From Pratylenchus scribneri (lineage: Eukaryota; Nematoda; Chromadorea; Rhabditida; Pratylenchidae): 64,000 nt of DNA. Positions 33,148 to 44,960 of the stretch are shown here, one piece after another. The notes beneath the pieces are model-generated. The model worked only from the letters and a program-made list of their open reading frames with translations. It ran no database searches and was not told where the DNA came from. Position 1 is the stretch's first letter, and every line of letters starts with the position of its first letter. The stretch spans positions 558,001 through 622,000 of the forward strand of contig JAQSEB010000008.1 of assembly GCA_030063045.1 (NCBI GenBank), in the 5' to 3' direction. A program made the translations under genes and the position numbers.

Positions 33148-34518
33148 ATGCAAATTCCTAATCAATTCACATTCTTTTTTACAATTAATTTTGAAGGCAT
33201 TGCCGCATGTTGTCCACATCCTTGGGCCGAATGTTGCCGTCAAAGCTTGCGTCAAAATGATCCAATTAATTGCACGGATCTTCCATATCAGGAGGCATTT
33301 TCAATTGGAATTTGCCTGGAAAAGCATTTTTATGGCAAAGAATCGGAAATGGATTTTCGTTGTGAGCAAATTTTAATTAAAATCACCCATATATTTCATA
33401 GATCACAATTGTTGTTGGCTTTTGAACGGGAAAGAATGCAATAAAAAATGTTATCATGATTTGAGGTCGCCCACATTGCCACCAAGCCAGAAATGGTATT
33501 TCTCAAAGCTATGCTATACGAAATTGAATTCGACGGTCAATGTTACGGAATTAGAGTGAGTGAGGGAACATTCCATGGGAACATTCTAACTTGGTGCCGT
33601 TTATAATAAAACTAGGGATCGGATATTTAGGTTTTGACCTATTTTTTGTTTGCATCAGATTTGATGAGAAAACCACAAAAATGATGTTTTTTTTGCATTT
33701 ATTTTGACCAAAATTTTTGACCTATTTTACCTATTTTGGCAATTTTTTGGGGGAAAATTTCATGATAAAAATGCAATAAAAAGGCAAAAATTACCTATTT
33801 GGGGTTTTGAGACCGATTTTTGGCAAATTTCTCGAAAAATCTAAATAGACCCCTATTTTGAGATTTTTGCGACGTAAAAATCCGGTCCCTAATAATAACT
33901 AATCAAGGACTGAACCAATTATTTATCAAATTAAAGAGTAGAATAGACTTTTGCCTATCAAATGGCATTAATTTTAATTAAATTAGTTCACTATTGATGG
34001 AATTAAGTCCAAAAAAAACTATTGAAAAATTCATAAATTAGTAATAAAAAATATTTAAAAGATTTTAAAGGCACAACTTTAAAAAATTTAAACCAATTTT
34101 AATAAAATTTATATCAAATTATAGCCAACAGTCTGCTCTTTAATTTGATACTAAAAGTATCCAAATTGGTTCAGTCTTTGATAAGTTATTATAAACGGCG
34201 CCAGATTAAAGGCATATCCCATTCCCAAATTCATTCATCAACAATCTAATAAGTTGCCTCCGTGACCGTGCCGATGTTTTGCACAGTTGTTTCCGAACAT
34301 GCCTTCATTGGCAAAAACAGCATCGGGCAAAGGGCAATGCCGCCATTGCCGGGGATCGATTTTGCCCGGAATTGGACTGCCCCGACTATGCACTGTTGAT
34401 GGAATCCGATGAATGTTTAATTCCCGTACATTTGTCAACAGCGAGTGAAACAAATTGTGTGGATGAATTGAAAATGAAAAGAGAAATGGCGAAAAATAGT
34501 TCAACATTGATTGGATGA
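33148..34518 (+). CDS. Cys-rich protein, at least three exons, unknown family
   Basis: Exons end-to-end in phase: ?-33361, 33402-33555 and 34254-34518. The first ends at a gtgagc donor and holds ACCPHPWAECCRQS. The second follows atttcatag and holds NCCWLLNGKECNKKC. The third follows ctaataag and holds HSCFRTCLHW and later a CPELDCPDY stretch before the stop. The first intron is 40 bp. The second (698 bp) carries a MITE (33588-34205) with another MITE nested in it. Paired Cys suggest disulfides and an extracellular or secretory protein. The true start is unclear: an ATG at 33148 is in frame, but an earlier exon with a signal peptide could exist. The spacing recalls nematode Cys-rich modules, but I cannot name one. 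Confidence 0.6.
33588..34205. mobile_element. MITE family A, copy with a nested insertion
   Basis: The left end (aacttggtgccgtttataat, then ctaatcaaggactgaaccaa) matches the reverse complement of the right end (ttggttcagtctttgataag, then ttattataaacggcgcca). The left terminal repeat is split by the family B element at 33613-33891. It lies in an intron of the Cys-rich gene. Confidence 0.75.
33613..33891. mobile_element. MITE family B (tagggaccgga ends), nested copy
   Basis: The ends are tagggatcggat and atccggtccct-a. The interior has gacctattttacctattttg and a ggggttttgagaccgattttt motif that recur at 37506-37787 (inverted) and 53223-53497. It is inserted inside the left terminal repeat of MITE family A; flanking ataataac-like words suggest an imperfect 8-bp duplication. 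Confidence 0.8.
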
Positions 34519-35309
34519 ATTTATTTTTGATTTAATTTTAATGGTTTAACAGAAATTTGCGATTGAACAATTCAATCTGTTGGGAATTAGATAATAAAAA
34601 ATTGGGGCTTATAGTTTAAATAAAATTTCAAGGAAATAATTTGAATTTTTTCATATTTTTTTAATATTTTGGGGTAAAAGATTTTGCCAAATAATTCTTT
34701 TTTATTTTTTCTTACAAATTTACTAACCTAATCTAACAGATAACACTTAATCCCAATTTTTCGATATGGTCAAAATGATTTAAAAATATATTTTATTCAG
34801 TAAAGGTTAGCATTTTAAAAATGCCCAATTTGAATTTCTCATTTGCAAATTTCTAAGAATATTTTCAACCCATTGAAAACCTTTATTTAAATTTATTTTT
34901 TGGATTTGTCGACATATTTATTTAAAATTTGCCAGTTTTAAATATTTATTTGTGTTTCGTAATTATTACAACATTAAATTGAAGTGATGACATAATTCGA
35001 TGCATTTTTTCACAATGTTTGCAATCCCATCCAACCATCCTTTCCTCTCCCAAATAAATCACCAATTTGCATAAACCCTTCAATCCATCCATCCATCCAT
35101 CCATCCATTGTCGCCCATTCCAATTCCAATAATCGTCAATTTGAGAGGGGATTCAGGCTCAATTTCCGCCCAATCATTTTCCTCAATAATAATCCATTCC
35201 CTCTCAGTCAGTCCCAGCCACTGATTTGAATCCTCGCCATTCTCACCTCCAAATTTGGGCATCCAATTTCGGCGCTCATTTCCCGTTTTTTAACTTTTTA
35301 TTCATTTTG
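34519..35309. other. Intergenic DNA with a (ccat)n microsatellite
   Basis: Mostly AT-rich and empty. At 35083-35109 there is a short (ccat)n run. A minus-strand open stretch (about 35110-35262, acidic, starting MPKFGGENGED) faces away from the aquaglyceroporin start, but it lacks splice or domain support. Confidence 0.5.
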
Positions 35310-38293
35310 ATGGAAAAATTTCGAGAAGCTTTGGCCGCACGTCTTCGGACTGAAAATTCCATTGTGCGAGAATTAATGGCGGAGGTAAAAATAATATGAA
35401 ATTAATATGACATTTTTGCTAATAAGTCTCAATATTGTAGACATAGATCAGAAGTGGTTATAAATATTCAATTTTGTGAGATTATTTGTGGATTGACCAA
35501 AAAATAAGTCATAAGTGAGTTACAACCTCTTGTTTTTACCTATTCCAAATTCTAACCAATTTGTATATGCTATTGTAATTCCCATTCCAATTTTTATTAT
35601 ATTAATATATTTGGGTCTTTAATTTTTTTTTCATTTTTTATTGGCAAAATACATTATTAGAATTGTGAAAAATACAAATAAATGAGAATTGAGTAAAATC
35701 TAAAATGCAAAAAATCAGAATTTAACAAAATATTAAAAAAATAGAATTGGGCAAAATAAAAAGGGTAAAATACATACAAAAAAAATATTATTTATCCAGA
35801 TATTAAAATAAATTATATATCGCAATTTTATTTATTTTTTGTTATTTAACTAGAGGACATTGGACGAACGAAATAAAAATGATAATATTCAATGATATGG
35901 GTTTTGTGAATTTCTGAGAATTTTGCCTAAAATTGTTTAAAATTTACTTAATTAGTAAATGTTTTTTATCAAAAAATTTTAAAAATTGAATTCAAAAAAT
36001 TTCTGTCCTTTTATTCTACCCATAATGATATCAAAATTATTCTTTAAAGTTTATGCCTTTCAAAAATTATAATTTGACTAAATTTCTACCTATTATATTA
36101 ATCAATATATAAGTTGCAATTTAATTAATATATTCCCCTTTTTACAGTTTGCCGGCACATTTCTCCTCTTGGTATTTTTCCTATTATTAATTTATTTTAT
36201 CCCATGCCCAGTTGTTTGGCATTTCGGCCAACATTCAGGCCACATTTTCAATGCTTTCTGCCAATGCTGATTCTGCATTGGCCGCCCTACTTGGCGCCCA
36301 ACTCGGCTGGGCCTTTGGATTTACATTGGCCGTCTATTCTGCTGCACAAATTTCCGGTCATTTCTAAAATATTTTTTTTATAATTCTGGCAATTTTTTAA
36401 AGGAATATATATATGGAATTTACCTAAAAATGACTGAATTTTCCCAAATTCTTTGTTGTCGAAAAATATTATATTTTTGATGTGAGGCCTTATAAATTGG
36501 CCATAGCTAGGTATTAGGGCTCAGGGTTAGATTCAGGGCAGGATGGGATTAGGGGCTAGTGGGTTAGGGTTTAGGGAATCTAAAAGATATCTGATTTTTG
36601 TCAAGTTATATGGCCCCAAAAATATAATATTTTTGACATCAATAAATTTGGGTAAATTCATTCATTTTAGGGCAAATTGACTCCCTTTTTTAAATTCATT
36701 TCTAATCATTTTTATTTCTATTCTACCCCCAGAGCGTAATACGAACATTTTTAGGTGCCCATTTGAATCCGGCCATCTCCCTGGCCCAACTTCTTTGTGG
36801 TGGCATTTCGCCCCTACGTTTTCTCCTCTACATTCCCGCACAAATGTTCGGCGCTTTCCTTGGCTCTGCGTTGGCATTCCTTGGCCATTTTGGTTAAAAA
36901 TAAATCAAAATATTTTAAAATATTCATTTTCCAGAGGATTGTATGCAAATTCGTTCCCAGCGTGGCGACCGTGTTTTTGGTCTGAAATATAATTTAAATT
37001 ATTCTACAAAAATAATTTTTAAGCCAGTCAATTTGCCACATATCCACGACAGGCAATTTTCTTATATTTTTAAATATAATTTAAATATTTTCGGAATAAT
37101 TCTCTATTTTAGGGCATCACTGTTTGGGGTAGCATTGCGGATCAATTTATTGGGACTGCAATTTTGGCTGCCGCAATTTGGCTAATAACCGATAAAAGGC
37201 ATCGAATTCCGGCCGGATTGGTCCCAATGTTGGCCGGATTGACAATGGCTACAGTAAGGAAGTTGAAATTGAATGATAATTAGCCTATTGCATAGATTGC
37301 TCTGACATTTGGCCTAAATGGCGGATTCGCAATCAATCCGGCCAGGGATCTTGGCCCAAGGCTCTTTTTGCTGTATACATTTTAAATTTGATATTTTAAT
37401 ATTTAAATATTCTTCAGATGCATTGGAATGGGCTGGGGTGTGTTCAGGTATTTTAATGAGATGTTATTAAATAAATGATAATTATTTGCTTTGAGGAATA
37501 ATTTATAGGGACGAAATTTTTAGGCAATAAAAATCGAAAAATATCATATAAGTTTTTTTGGGAAATTTGCCACAAATAGCCTTCAAAACCCAAAAAAGGT
37601 AATTTTTGGCATTTTATTGCTTTTTTAATATGAAATTTTCCCTCAAAAAGTGTCAAAATAGGTAAAATAGGGTAAAAAAATTTCGTCAGAAAAATAAAAT
37701 AAATGAAGAAAACATTATTTATGCGGTTTTCTAATCAAATGTTATGATTATGAAAAAATATTTCAAAACATAAAAATCCGGTCCCTAATAATTTATAAAA
37801 TAGAATGAAAATTAAATTACAATTTTCTTGACCTTAGGGCATTTTTAATATAAAATAATAAATTAAAATGTAGGGGGAGTTATTTTAGCCTAATTAAAAA
37901 ACAATAAATTTCTAATTTATTTTAAATTTTCCACAAAAATATTTTCAATTTTAAAAGCTTCATTGGATGCTTCTATATATGTAAAAAATTATAAATAATA
38001 TTTATCCATTTTAGCCACGACAATTACTATTTTTGGATCCCGTTAGTCATTCCCTTTATTGGGGCCCTTGTCGGCGCATTTGCCTACAATCTTTTCATTG
38101 GAGTCCATGGATTGGATGAGGAAGTGGCCATCACCGGGGCCAAATATCCACGTGATGATCGAGGATATAAGGCAAGAAAATGGATGGAAATTTAATTTAC
38201 GAAAATATTAATAAAAAGGAATACACATCGAATCCGGCAGCAATTGGCACAACTGGCCATTTGGTCTCCTATAGTAGCACATTAAATCGTTGA
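35310..38293 (+). CDS. Aquaglyceroporin (MIP family), 11 exons, 311 aa
   Basis: Exons: 35310-35384, 36148-36171, 36212-36356, 36755-36892, 36935-36979, 37024-37052, 37113-37253, 37296-37372, 37418-37447, 38015-38171, 38219-38293; all phases agree and sum to 312 codons. The product is a membrane channel for water and glycerol. The first pore motif is GAHLNPAISLAQ (NPA at 86-88) and the second is INPARDLGPRLF (213-217). The Asp after NPAR marks the glycerol-conducting subfamily. FATYPRQ and VWGSIADQFIGTAIL match the usual loop and helix before the second motif. Introns 6 and 10 use a GC donor. Intron 3 carries a TTAGGG-containing MITE and intron 9 a family B MITE. The residues between helix 3 and FATYP (exon 5) fit the family poorly, so that small exon is the least certain part. 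Confidence 0.9.
36410..36685. mobile_element. MITE family C with TTAGGG-like core
   Basis: The ends form inverted repeats of about 60 bp (aatttacctaaaaatgac and ttgtcgaaaaatattata on the left, complementary words on the right, ending gactccc). The core reads gggttagattcaggg and ggttagggtttaggg. A second copy is at about 45610-45796. It lies in intron 3 of the aquaglyceroporin gene. Confidence 0.65.
37506..37787. mobile_element. MITE family B, perfect 8-bp target duplication
   Basis: The element runs from tagggac to gtcccta and is flanked by ataattta at 37498-37505 and again at 37788-37795. An 8-bp duplication points to the hAT superfamily. It is inverted relative to the copy at 33613-33891 and lies in intron 9 of the aquaglyceroporin gene. 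Confidence 0.85.
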
Positions 38294-38966
38294 ATAAAAA
38301 TTTGGGAATGAATTTTATTGAAAGAAATGTGATTCGAATGAAATGAAATGTGATTGGATGCCTTTTTTTCCCCACAATTTCGAATAAATTTTTTCATTTT
38401 AAACAATTATAATTAAAGTGAAATTAATTATTAATTTCTGAATTCTAATCATTCAACTAAATGCCACTGCTCATATTCAATTTTACTAAGATAATTAGTA
38501 AAATTTAATTGTGATGAATTTTTAGAAATGAAACGAACCTTATATACTCCTTTAATTCCTAATAACTATAATAATTTGCCACTGCAATAATTCCACATTT
38601 TGAAAAGGGTGAAAATAACCCTCCATTGGGATGGTCTTAGCTAATTTTGCTGTGTTTTAGGGAACTAAAAAATGTATAAAATTGTTTTTTAAAGTTCACT
38701 GTAAAGTTGTAATTTAACTTCAAAAACAAAACCATGAATTACGCAAATTTTTTGAATATTTTTATACAAATCATTGAGCTCTATCGAATGGTATATCATT
38801 TGAATGATTTCGAGTTTGGGCCTTATGAACATATTTTTCCATTATTTTTAATATTGTTTTTTTTTCTTCTAATAAATAAATAAGTTATGTTTTTTTAAAG
38901 AAAGATTGACATTATTTTATACCTTGTAAAACATCTTTAAAAAATTTTTAAGAAAAGAGCAAACAA
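38294..38966. other. Intergenic DNA; fold-back remnant near 38760-38820
   Basis: AT-rich and without a gene. The words gagctctatcgaatggtatat and tttgggcc near 38776-38822 resemble an arm of the fold-back family, so a decayed copy may lie here. Confidence 0.4.
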
Positions 38967-41900
38967 ATGGAGAAAATTTGGAGGAAGCAAAAATATAAAG
39001 TGAAAGGAAAATATAAAAGCATGGAATTTTACTCATTCTTCTCAAATTTAGCCGAATATTTGTTTTGGGCGCACTGCTGGCCAAATGGAATCGATTGGCC
39101 AAAATACAAAATTATTTAATTTACCTGAGAATAAAATTTTTTTTTCATTGGAAATTGTGAGTTTTATTTTTTATTTTTTGATTTTAAATTAAATCAAATA
39201 TTTGAATATAAAATTAATTTTTTATAATAGTTATTGTTGAAAGAGCTACCATTGATCGATGACCAAAAGCAGCAGAATGATGATGGTCAGCGGCAATTTC
39301 AAATTAGGACCATCTCCTTGGAAAATTTTATTTATTGCGCACATGTCGATGGTCAAGAGGACGAAATTGAAGTAAATTTGCAATAAAATAATATATTAGG
39401 GAAGAATATTATTTAAATTTTTTGTTCCAAAAATTAATTAAATTACCTTATTAGTTATGAAAAATGAAATTATTAAAATAATAATATAAGTAAATTTAAG
39501 AGGGTATTTTCCTATATTTTTTTCATTTGTTAAAAATTTATGAAATATTTTTTAAATAATCTAATTTTAAGCATTGGCCAATATTTTATTAGCAATCAAT
39601 CTAAAAATGTAAATTAGAAAAATTGAAATTTTCGAAAACTTTTAAGAGTTAAAAAACAAAATTTTTGAGGCCATTTTACTTTAATAAAATCGGAATTTTT
39701 TAAAACTCCTATATTCCAAAGTTTCGTCTTAAGCTAAATCTAATCCTACACCTAATAAAATCCATTTCGAACAGCTAAAAATGTTCAGTTTTCGACAGTA
39801 AATTCTTCCAAAATTGTCCAATTATGGTTTATTTTTCAATTTTTTGGTGGTAGTAATTTCTTGAAGATTTCATTAAATCTATTCTTAATCAATTCATTAC
39901 CAATTTGCTAAATTTAAAACTAAAATTCATATTTTGATTTGATCTTCAAAATTCTTATTGCAAATATTATTCCATCATTTTTCTCCAGTATTTTTTCGTA
40001 TTAATTTATAATTGAGAAAAATAGAAAAATAATTGTATTATATTTTTTTGAGACAGAAATCATAATCAAAATAAAATTTACACTAATGATATAATTTTTA
40101 TAGGAGGTGCATCCTATTGGATGCCGCTGTCGCGCCAATGATAAAAATGATCCCGTTCAAAGGAAATACATCCGATTTTTTGTGATAATTAAAGGTAATT
40201 ATGATGAGTTCGAATTTTTATATCAAAATGGATAAAATATTTATATTTTGCATCCGATTCCTTTTCCCAACTAAAAAGTCACATCCACAATGTTATAAAA
40301 TATAAAAAAATTCACTTTAAATTTGAAATTAATGATATAATATATAATGTTTGGAAAGACAAAAAAAAAAACTATAAATGTTGGGTATAATAAATAAGTG
40401 AACATGTGTATAACATAAAAATATCTGGAGAAATAAAATTATTTTATACATATTTTCTCATAAGAAGTTCAAATTTAAAATGATTTTTTATTTTTACTAT
40501 TGTATTGTGCTCTTCGCCCAATTTGGGGAGAATTTAAATTTTTACCCACAGATTTGGAGAAAGCTATCGATGATGAAGATAATTCGGAAAGTACACAAAT
40601 ATTTGTCCCACTCGAATGGAAAAGTTGCGCAAAAAGTTTCGCCTTTGTTGGTAAAAAAAATATAAAATATGCAAAAAAAAAAGATAATTGTTTTTATTTT
40701 TTTTAGAATTTATTGGCCGGCAAATTTTTGGTCACATTTATAAATGCATCAAAATTACAGTGCCACGCTCTGCTGATATAGAGTTAATTTTGTTTTTCTA
40801 GATATAAAAATTTAGTATGTAAATCCCGGTATTTGACAATCTGAATCTGAACCGATTATTATATACGTGTATTGTCTGGGATCAAATTATTAAATAATTA
40901 TTAATTAACAACAAATTAAATATCAACCAATTTTAAATGTTGAAATGTTGAATTATTTATCGATGGAAAAAATTAATTCTCAAATTTTTGAATTTTTTAA
41001 TGCCGAAAAATTATTCAAAATTTAATAATTTTTATAATCATATTTATTCGTTTTTTGGATTTTATAAATTCACGAAAAAAATCTTCTTGTGGTGAAATAA
41101 CATATTTGAAATTTTGTTTTAAAATATATACATATAGATCTTTAAAAATATAATTAAATTTTATTTTTATAGCTCTGGCATTGAAATATTGGCACTTCTG
41201 AATGAATTGTTTGAACATATTAATACTGTCAACAAATTGGTTAATTACAACTTTGAAGATGGCACTGCAGCAGCAGAGGAAAACGAATATGGATGCAATT
41301 CTGAATATCTTGGAATTCACTTCTCGAATTGTATTCAAAAATTCTGGAAATTAATTTTTTAATTACAAAAATAAACGAAACAAATTTAAAATTATTTTTT
41401 CATAAATTAAGAATAATTTTAAAAAATAATTATTCTTTATTTTTAAGGTAAACAAAAGGCCGCACAGGAATTGGAATTGTTGGGCAAAATGCTCGCAAAA
41501 AATTATGTTATAAATTTGGATAAATGGCCAATTGCCGATAATAGGTAGAAGGATCAAAAACATTTTAAAATTATTCGATTAAAAATTTGATTTTTTGAGA
41601 AGTTAATTTTTTCATGGAATGTGATTTTTTTTGGCTTTTAGACAATTATTTAATATATTTCTATGTCGAAATTTTAAAAATTCCAAAAAATTTTAGTTTA
41701 TGAAATTAAAAAAAAAAACTAATAATTTTCAAAAAAACAACATATTTAGTCGATTCGGCTATGGAAATGGAATGAAAAAAAAACTAGAAATTTTATATTC
41801 ATCAATGGATCCACCCGAATTATTAATTGACGCTTGCTTCAAGGCACCAATTAAATTTAAAAGTTTCCGTTTTCTTTATTGCATCAGCAATTTGAGCAAA

Positions 41901-42134
41901 TTCGTTGAAAAATTGATCGAGGTAAAAACAAAAAAAATTAATTTAATTTTTACAATTTTACAGTATTTTCTTTATGAAAAAGCTGAAACAATTATGCCCG
42001 AATCCGTTATTATTGAACAATTTGATCCACAAATTTTAGCAGATTGGCCTCCACAGTGTTTGGCAATTTGTGATGAACAATTATCATCGGCGGCTGCTGA
42101 AAATATGGAGAGAAAAAAGTTGGTCGAATCATAA
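38967..42134 (+). CDS. Unrecognised 380-aa protein, 10 exons
   Basis: Exons: 38967-38999, 39052-39156, 39231-39371, 40104-40194, 40552-40650, 40707-40782, 41173-41330, 41448-41544, 41750-41921, 41964-42134. Every junction keeps phase and the sum is 381 codons, which supports the model although some donors are weak (gttaat after exon 6). The protein starts MEKIWRKQKYK. It has a Cys/Arg patch (HPIGCRCRANDKND), an aromatic-rich middle (FVEFIGRQIFGHIYKC), a Leu-rich helical stretch (IEILALLNELFEHINT) with an acidic insert, and a C-terminal Gln/Glu-rich helix. There is no signal peptide or membrane segment, so it is probably cytosolic or nuclear. I do not recognise a domain. A possible extra last exon lies at 42294-42500. 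Confidence 0.7.
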
Positions 42135-42293
42135 AACCAATTTCGAGAATAAAATAATTGTAAAATTAGATAAAAAATTGTTATAAATTTGGGATTCTAA
42201 TTTAATTAAAAAAATTTCTAAATCATAATAATTGAAAAAAGTAGCCAAATGTAGTCAAAATATTGATTTCCCTAAATTTTTAGTCAAATTCAG

Positions 42294-42500
42294 CGTAAAG
42301 AAGGCATAACACTGGCTGTGAAGTGCGAATATTTACAATATTCTCTACTTCCTAGTGCCAAATTCATTTTGTGCAATGAATCGATGAAAAAAGAATTCAT
42401 AATGAATATTTGGTTCAGGAGCAAAGATTGGACGATTAATCCAGAGACCATATATATTTATCAAACAAATCCCATCAATACCAACATCAATACCAATTGA
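42294..42500 (+). CDS. Candidate additional or alternative last exon
   Basis: After caaattcag one frame is open for 68 codons to a TGA (RKEGITLAVKCEYLQYSL and onward, ending in a short NTNINTN repeat). It could follow the 380-aa gene if that gene splices at ttg|gtcgaa just before its stop, which keeps phase 0, or it could belong to a lost neighbour. The phase match is suggestive, not proof. Confidence 0.4.
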   Translation, partial: RKEGITLAVKCEYLQYSLLPSAKFILCNESMKKEFIMNIWFRSKDWTINPETIYIYQTNPINTNINTN

Positions 42501-42725
42501 TGGGTAGGAAAATTGAAAATTCATTAATTTCACGGATTGAATGATAATTAAGCCTAAAAGCTATGCAATTTAGAAAATCAATTTTTAAAAATAATTGTAT
42601 AATGCTCCGCAATATCTTCTCTCTTTACATAATAAATAATTTTATAAATTGTTTTATTTTATACATTCAAATATCATCCAAATAAATAAATTGGTGAAAT
42701 ATTGTGAAATAATAAATATTTGTAA

Positions 42726-44111
42726 TTATTTTGCAGAATAAGCATTCGATGTTTGTCCTCCATAAGTTCGGGATGCGCGAATTCTTCCATATCCACCTTG
42801 CCCCCATTCTGTTCCTGCACTATTTTTTATCACATAGTATTGTTCATTTCGCTCCATTCCATATCCAATGACTGTGACCCTATGTCCATGTAACTCTTCG
42901 GCATTTCCAAGTCCATTCGTTTCATAAATTTCCCATCCCTTCCATTTGAAGAAATCGCTATCAACGTAAATTACTGAAATTTGAAAATCAATTTTCATCA
43001 AAATTTAAAAATATAAACTGATCGAAACGGGCAAATGTTCGTCAAAAATGAATTTGGCCACACCATTGGGTTCATCCGAAACAGCAACACGCTTGTTAAT
43101 TTTGAATCCAGGGACATTTTTGAAATCGTTGGCATTGAAATGATTCTCAACAATAAGTTCATTTTTGTCATTGAATTTCGGTCCGTTGTATGGGAAAAGA
43201 TGATCAGCAATGATTGGATGGTTTTGTGCATATCTTAATAAATATAATAAATTATTTGAGAAAATATTTCTTTTTAATTACTAAAAATATAACTTAAAGC
43301 CTAGTTTATTTAATTTTTCGATTGAAAGAACTTACCTAAAATAATCGATAATCGAAGCCATGGTCTTGCTCGGATCATATTTCGGCCCAGAGATCAGTTG
43401 CTGAACAGACAAATTTTCTGCAGGCTTCTTTTCAATTTTTGATTTCGCAGACTGGATCAACTCAATTGTGGACATTGCAACACAAGTTTTATCATCTGTA
43501 ATTTTTTTTCGATTATTGAAATAAAAGAAAATCAAATTTGATGAACAACTAGTCTAAAGCAAATATTGTATTTTAAATTATAATACAAATTTAATAACAA
43601 TAATTTGGAAAAAAGACTGAGCTAGTGTCACTAATTGACCACTTATCGATTTTTGGCATATAATTCAGCAAGAAAATAGCCAATTAAGAAATGAAATATA
43701 ACATTGGAATTAAAAGCTCAAAATCTCTTATGAAGTATACAATTCGGTGTATTTTTAACTTAGAATACTATGGAAAAAATCCATCTTTTTAAAAAAAATG
43801 ATTTTTAAAAAGATATATTATCGCTCTCTCGAATTTAAATTATTTCTTTTTTGAATTATGGCTAAAAGAATGGCCAAATACTAAATTTTTTTATTTTTTA
43901 TCGACCATTTTTCTAATTTTGAACTATAAATAAACCTTTTTGATTAGGCTCATTTTGATTTCGCACCAAATTGGAAATTCGTCCAGGGCTGGCAGTTCGT
44001 AAATCAAATTCTAAAAAAAATTTTTTAAAATAGAGTAATGTAAAATTTAAAAAACCATTTGAAAAGTCAAATATTCCAGCCATTATTGTGCAGTATTTTT
44101 GAATATCGGTG
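42726..44111 (-). CDS. Divergent papain-family (C1A) cysteine peptidase, N-terminus incomplete
   Basis: Exons in phase on the minus strand: 44111-44056, 44010-43936, 43495-43336, 43233-43019, 42973-42726. The mature-domain start EFDLRTASPGR is followed by VRNQ, which supplies the oxyanion Gln. Catalytic Cys sits in KTCVAMSTIEL, His in LHGHRVTVIGYG, and Asn in YYVIKNSAGTEWGQGGYGRI. The family normally has CW after the active Cys and KNSWG; here Val and Ala replace the two Trp, and several extra residues lie between the Gln and the Cys. So the fold is clear, but activity is doubtful. The propeptide and signal peptide were not found. A hydrophobic stretch near 44440-44480 on the same strand is a weak candidate. 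Papain-type enzymes are usually lysosomal or secreted. Confidence 0.82.
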
Positions 44112-44739
44112 CTAATGTTGTAAAATGAATAAAAAAGGAATCTGAAATAAAATTAACAACTATTTGGTTAATTTTTTATACGGGAAAATATTTTTTATAA
44201 TTGTTTTTCTAAGAAAATAATGCGAAAATATTTTTAAACTATATGTATTAATAATATTTTATAGTGTTTAATTTAATTGTTATTATTTGGGTGTCAGAAT
44301 AATATATTGTTTTCACGAAATAGTCAATGACCATGGGGCATGGGCAAGCGGATGGTTGTGAATTAGTTTAGAATGGGAATGGGAATGGGAAAAGGAAAAA
44401 AATGTGAACTGTGACTGTGATGGATTAATATTAAAAGCAATAAAAGAATAAAAAGTGAAAAAATAGGTCATAGAGGAGAATTTAAAATTGAAAATAATCA
44501 ATTAAAGCATCAATCATACCAATCAATAAGAATAAGCTAATTCATTCCTTGATGTTTTTTCAAAACAGATTTTAAATAAACATGGACAATTTTATAAGAG
44601 GCAATTTTTATATTCAAATATTATAGAGCATCAAGGATCCTTTAACAAATGTGGTGTTTAAAATACCTTTTCAAGAAAGAAATTATTCATTAAAACGAGT
44701 CTGGAATGATTTTAGCCTATTTCTTAAATTCAGATAACC

Positions 44740-44960
44740 CCTCGTCTACAATGGCGAGTTTTTCCGCCGCGGCAAAACGCTTTGGTGTTCACAATGGCGC
44801 GTTAAAACGCGCACCAAAAATCGCGTTCGTTGTAGACACCCACGCGTTTTAGAAAAGCGGCAAAACGCGCCGAAATTCAAAAAATCGCCTAACTGTCCAC
44901 AACGACGCATTTTTAGGGCGCTTTTTTGCCGCCAAAAATTTGATTTTCTCGCGCGTTTTT
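44740..44960. other. CpG-dense block with repeated aaacgcg/acaatggcg words
   Basis: In an AT-rich neighbourhood this 220-bp block has many CpG steps and repeats words such as ggcaaaacgc, gcgttttag, tctacaatggcg and tccacaacgacgc in both orientations. It looks like part of a small mobile element, but I could not fix its ends. The surrounding 44112-46014 holds no gene I can support apart from the MITE at 45610-45796. Confidence 0.5.

Noticed and set aside
35110..35262. Small acidic protein gene divergent from the aquaglyceroporin
   Set aside because: Open but short, runs into the ccat microsatellite at its C-terminus, and has no splice or domain support.
36500..36580. Interstitial telomere
   Set aside because: The ttaggg words are few, irregular and enclosed by inverted repeats shared with a second locus, so they belong to a mobile element.
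44313..44501. Signal-peptide exon for the papain-family gene
   Set aside because: The minus-strand frame is hydrophobic and begins with Met codons, but it is followed by low-complexity His/Ser repeats, and no phase-consistent link to the exon at 44111 was found.
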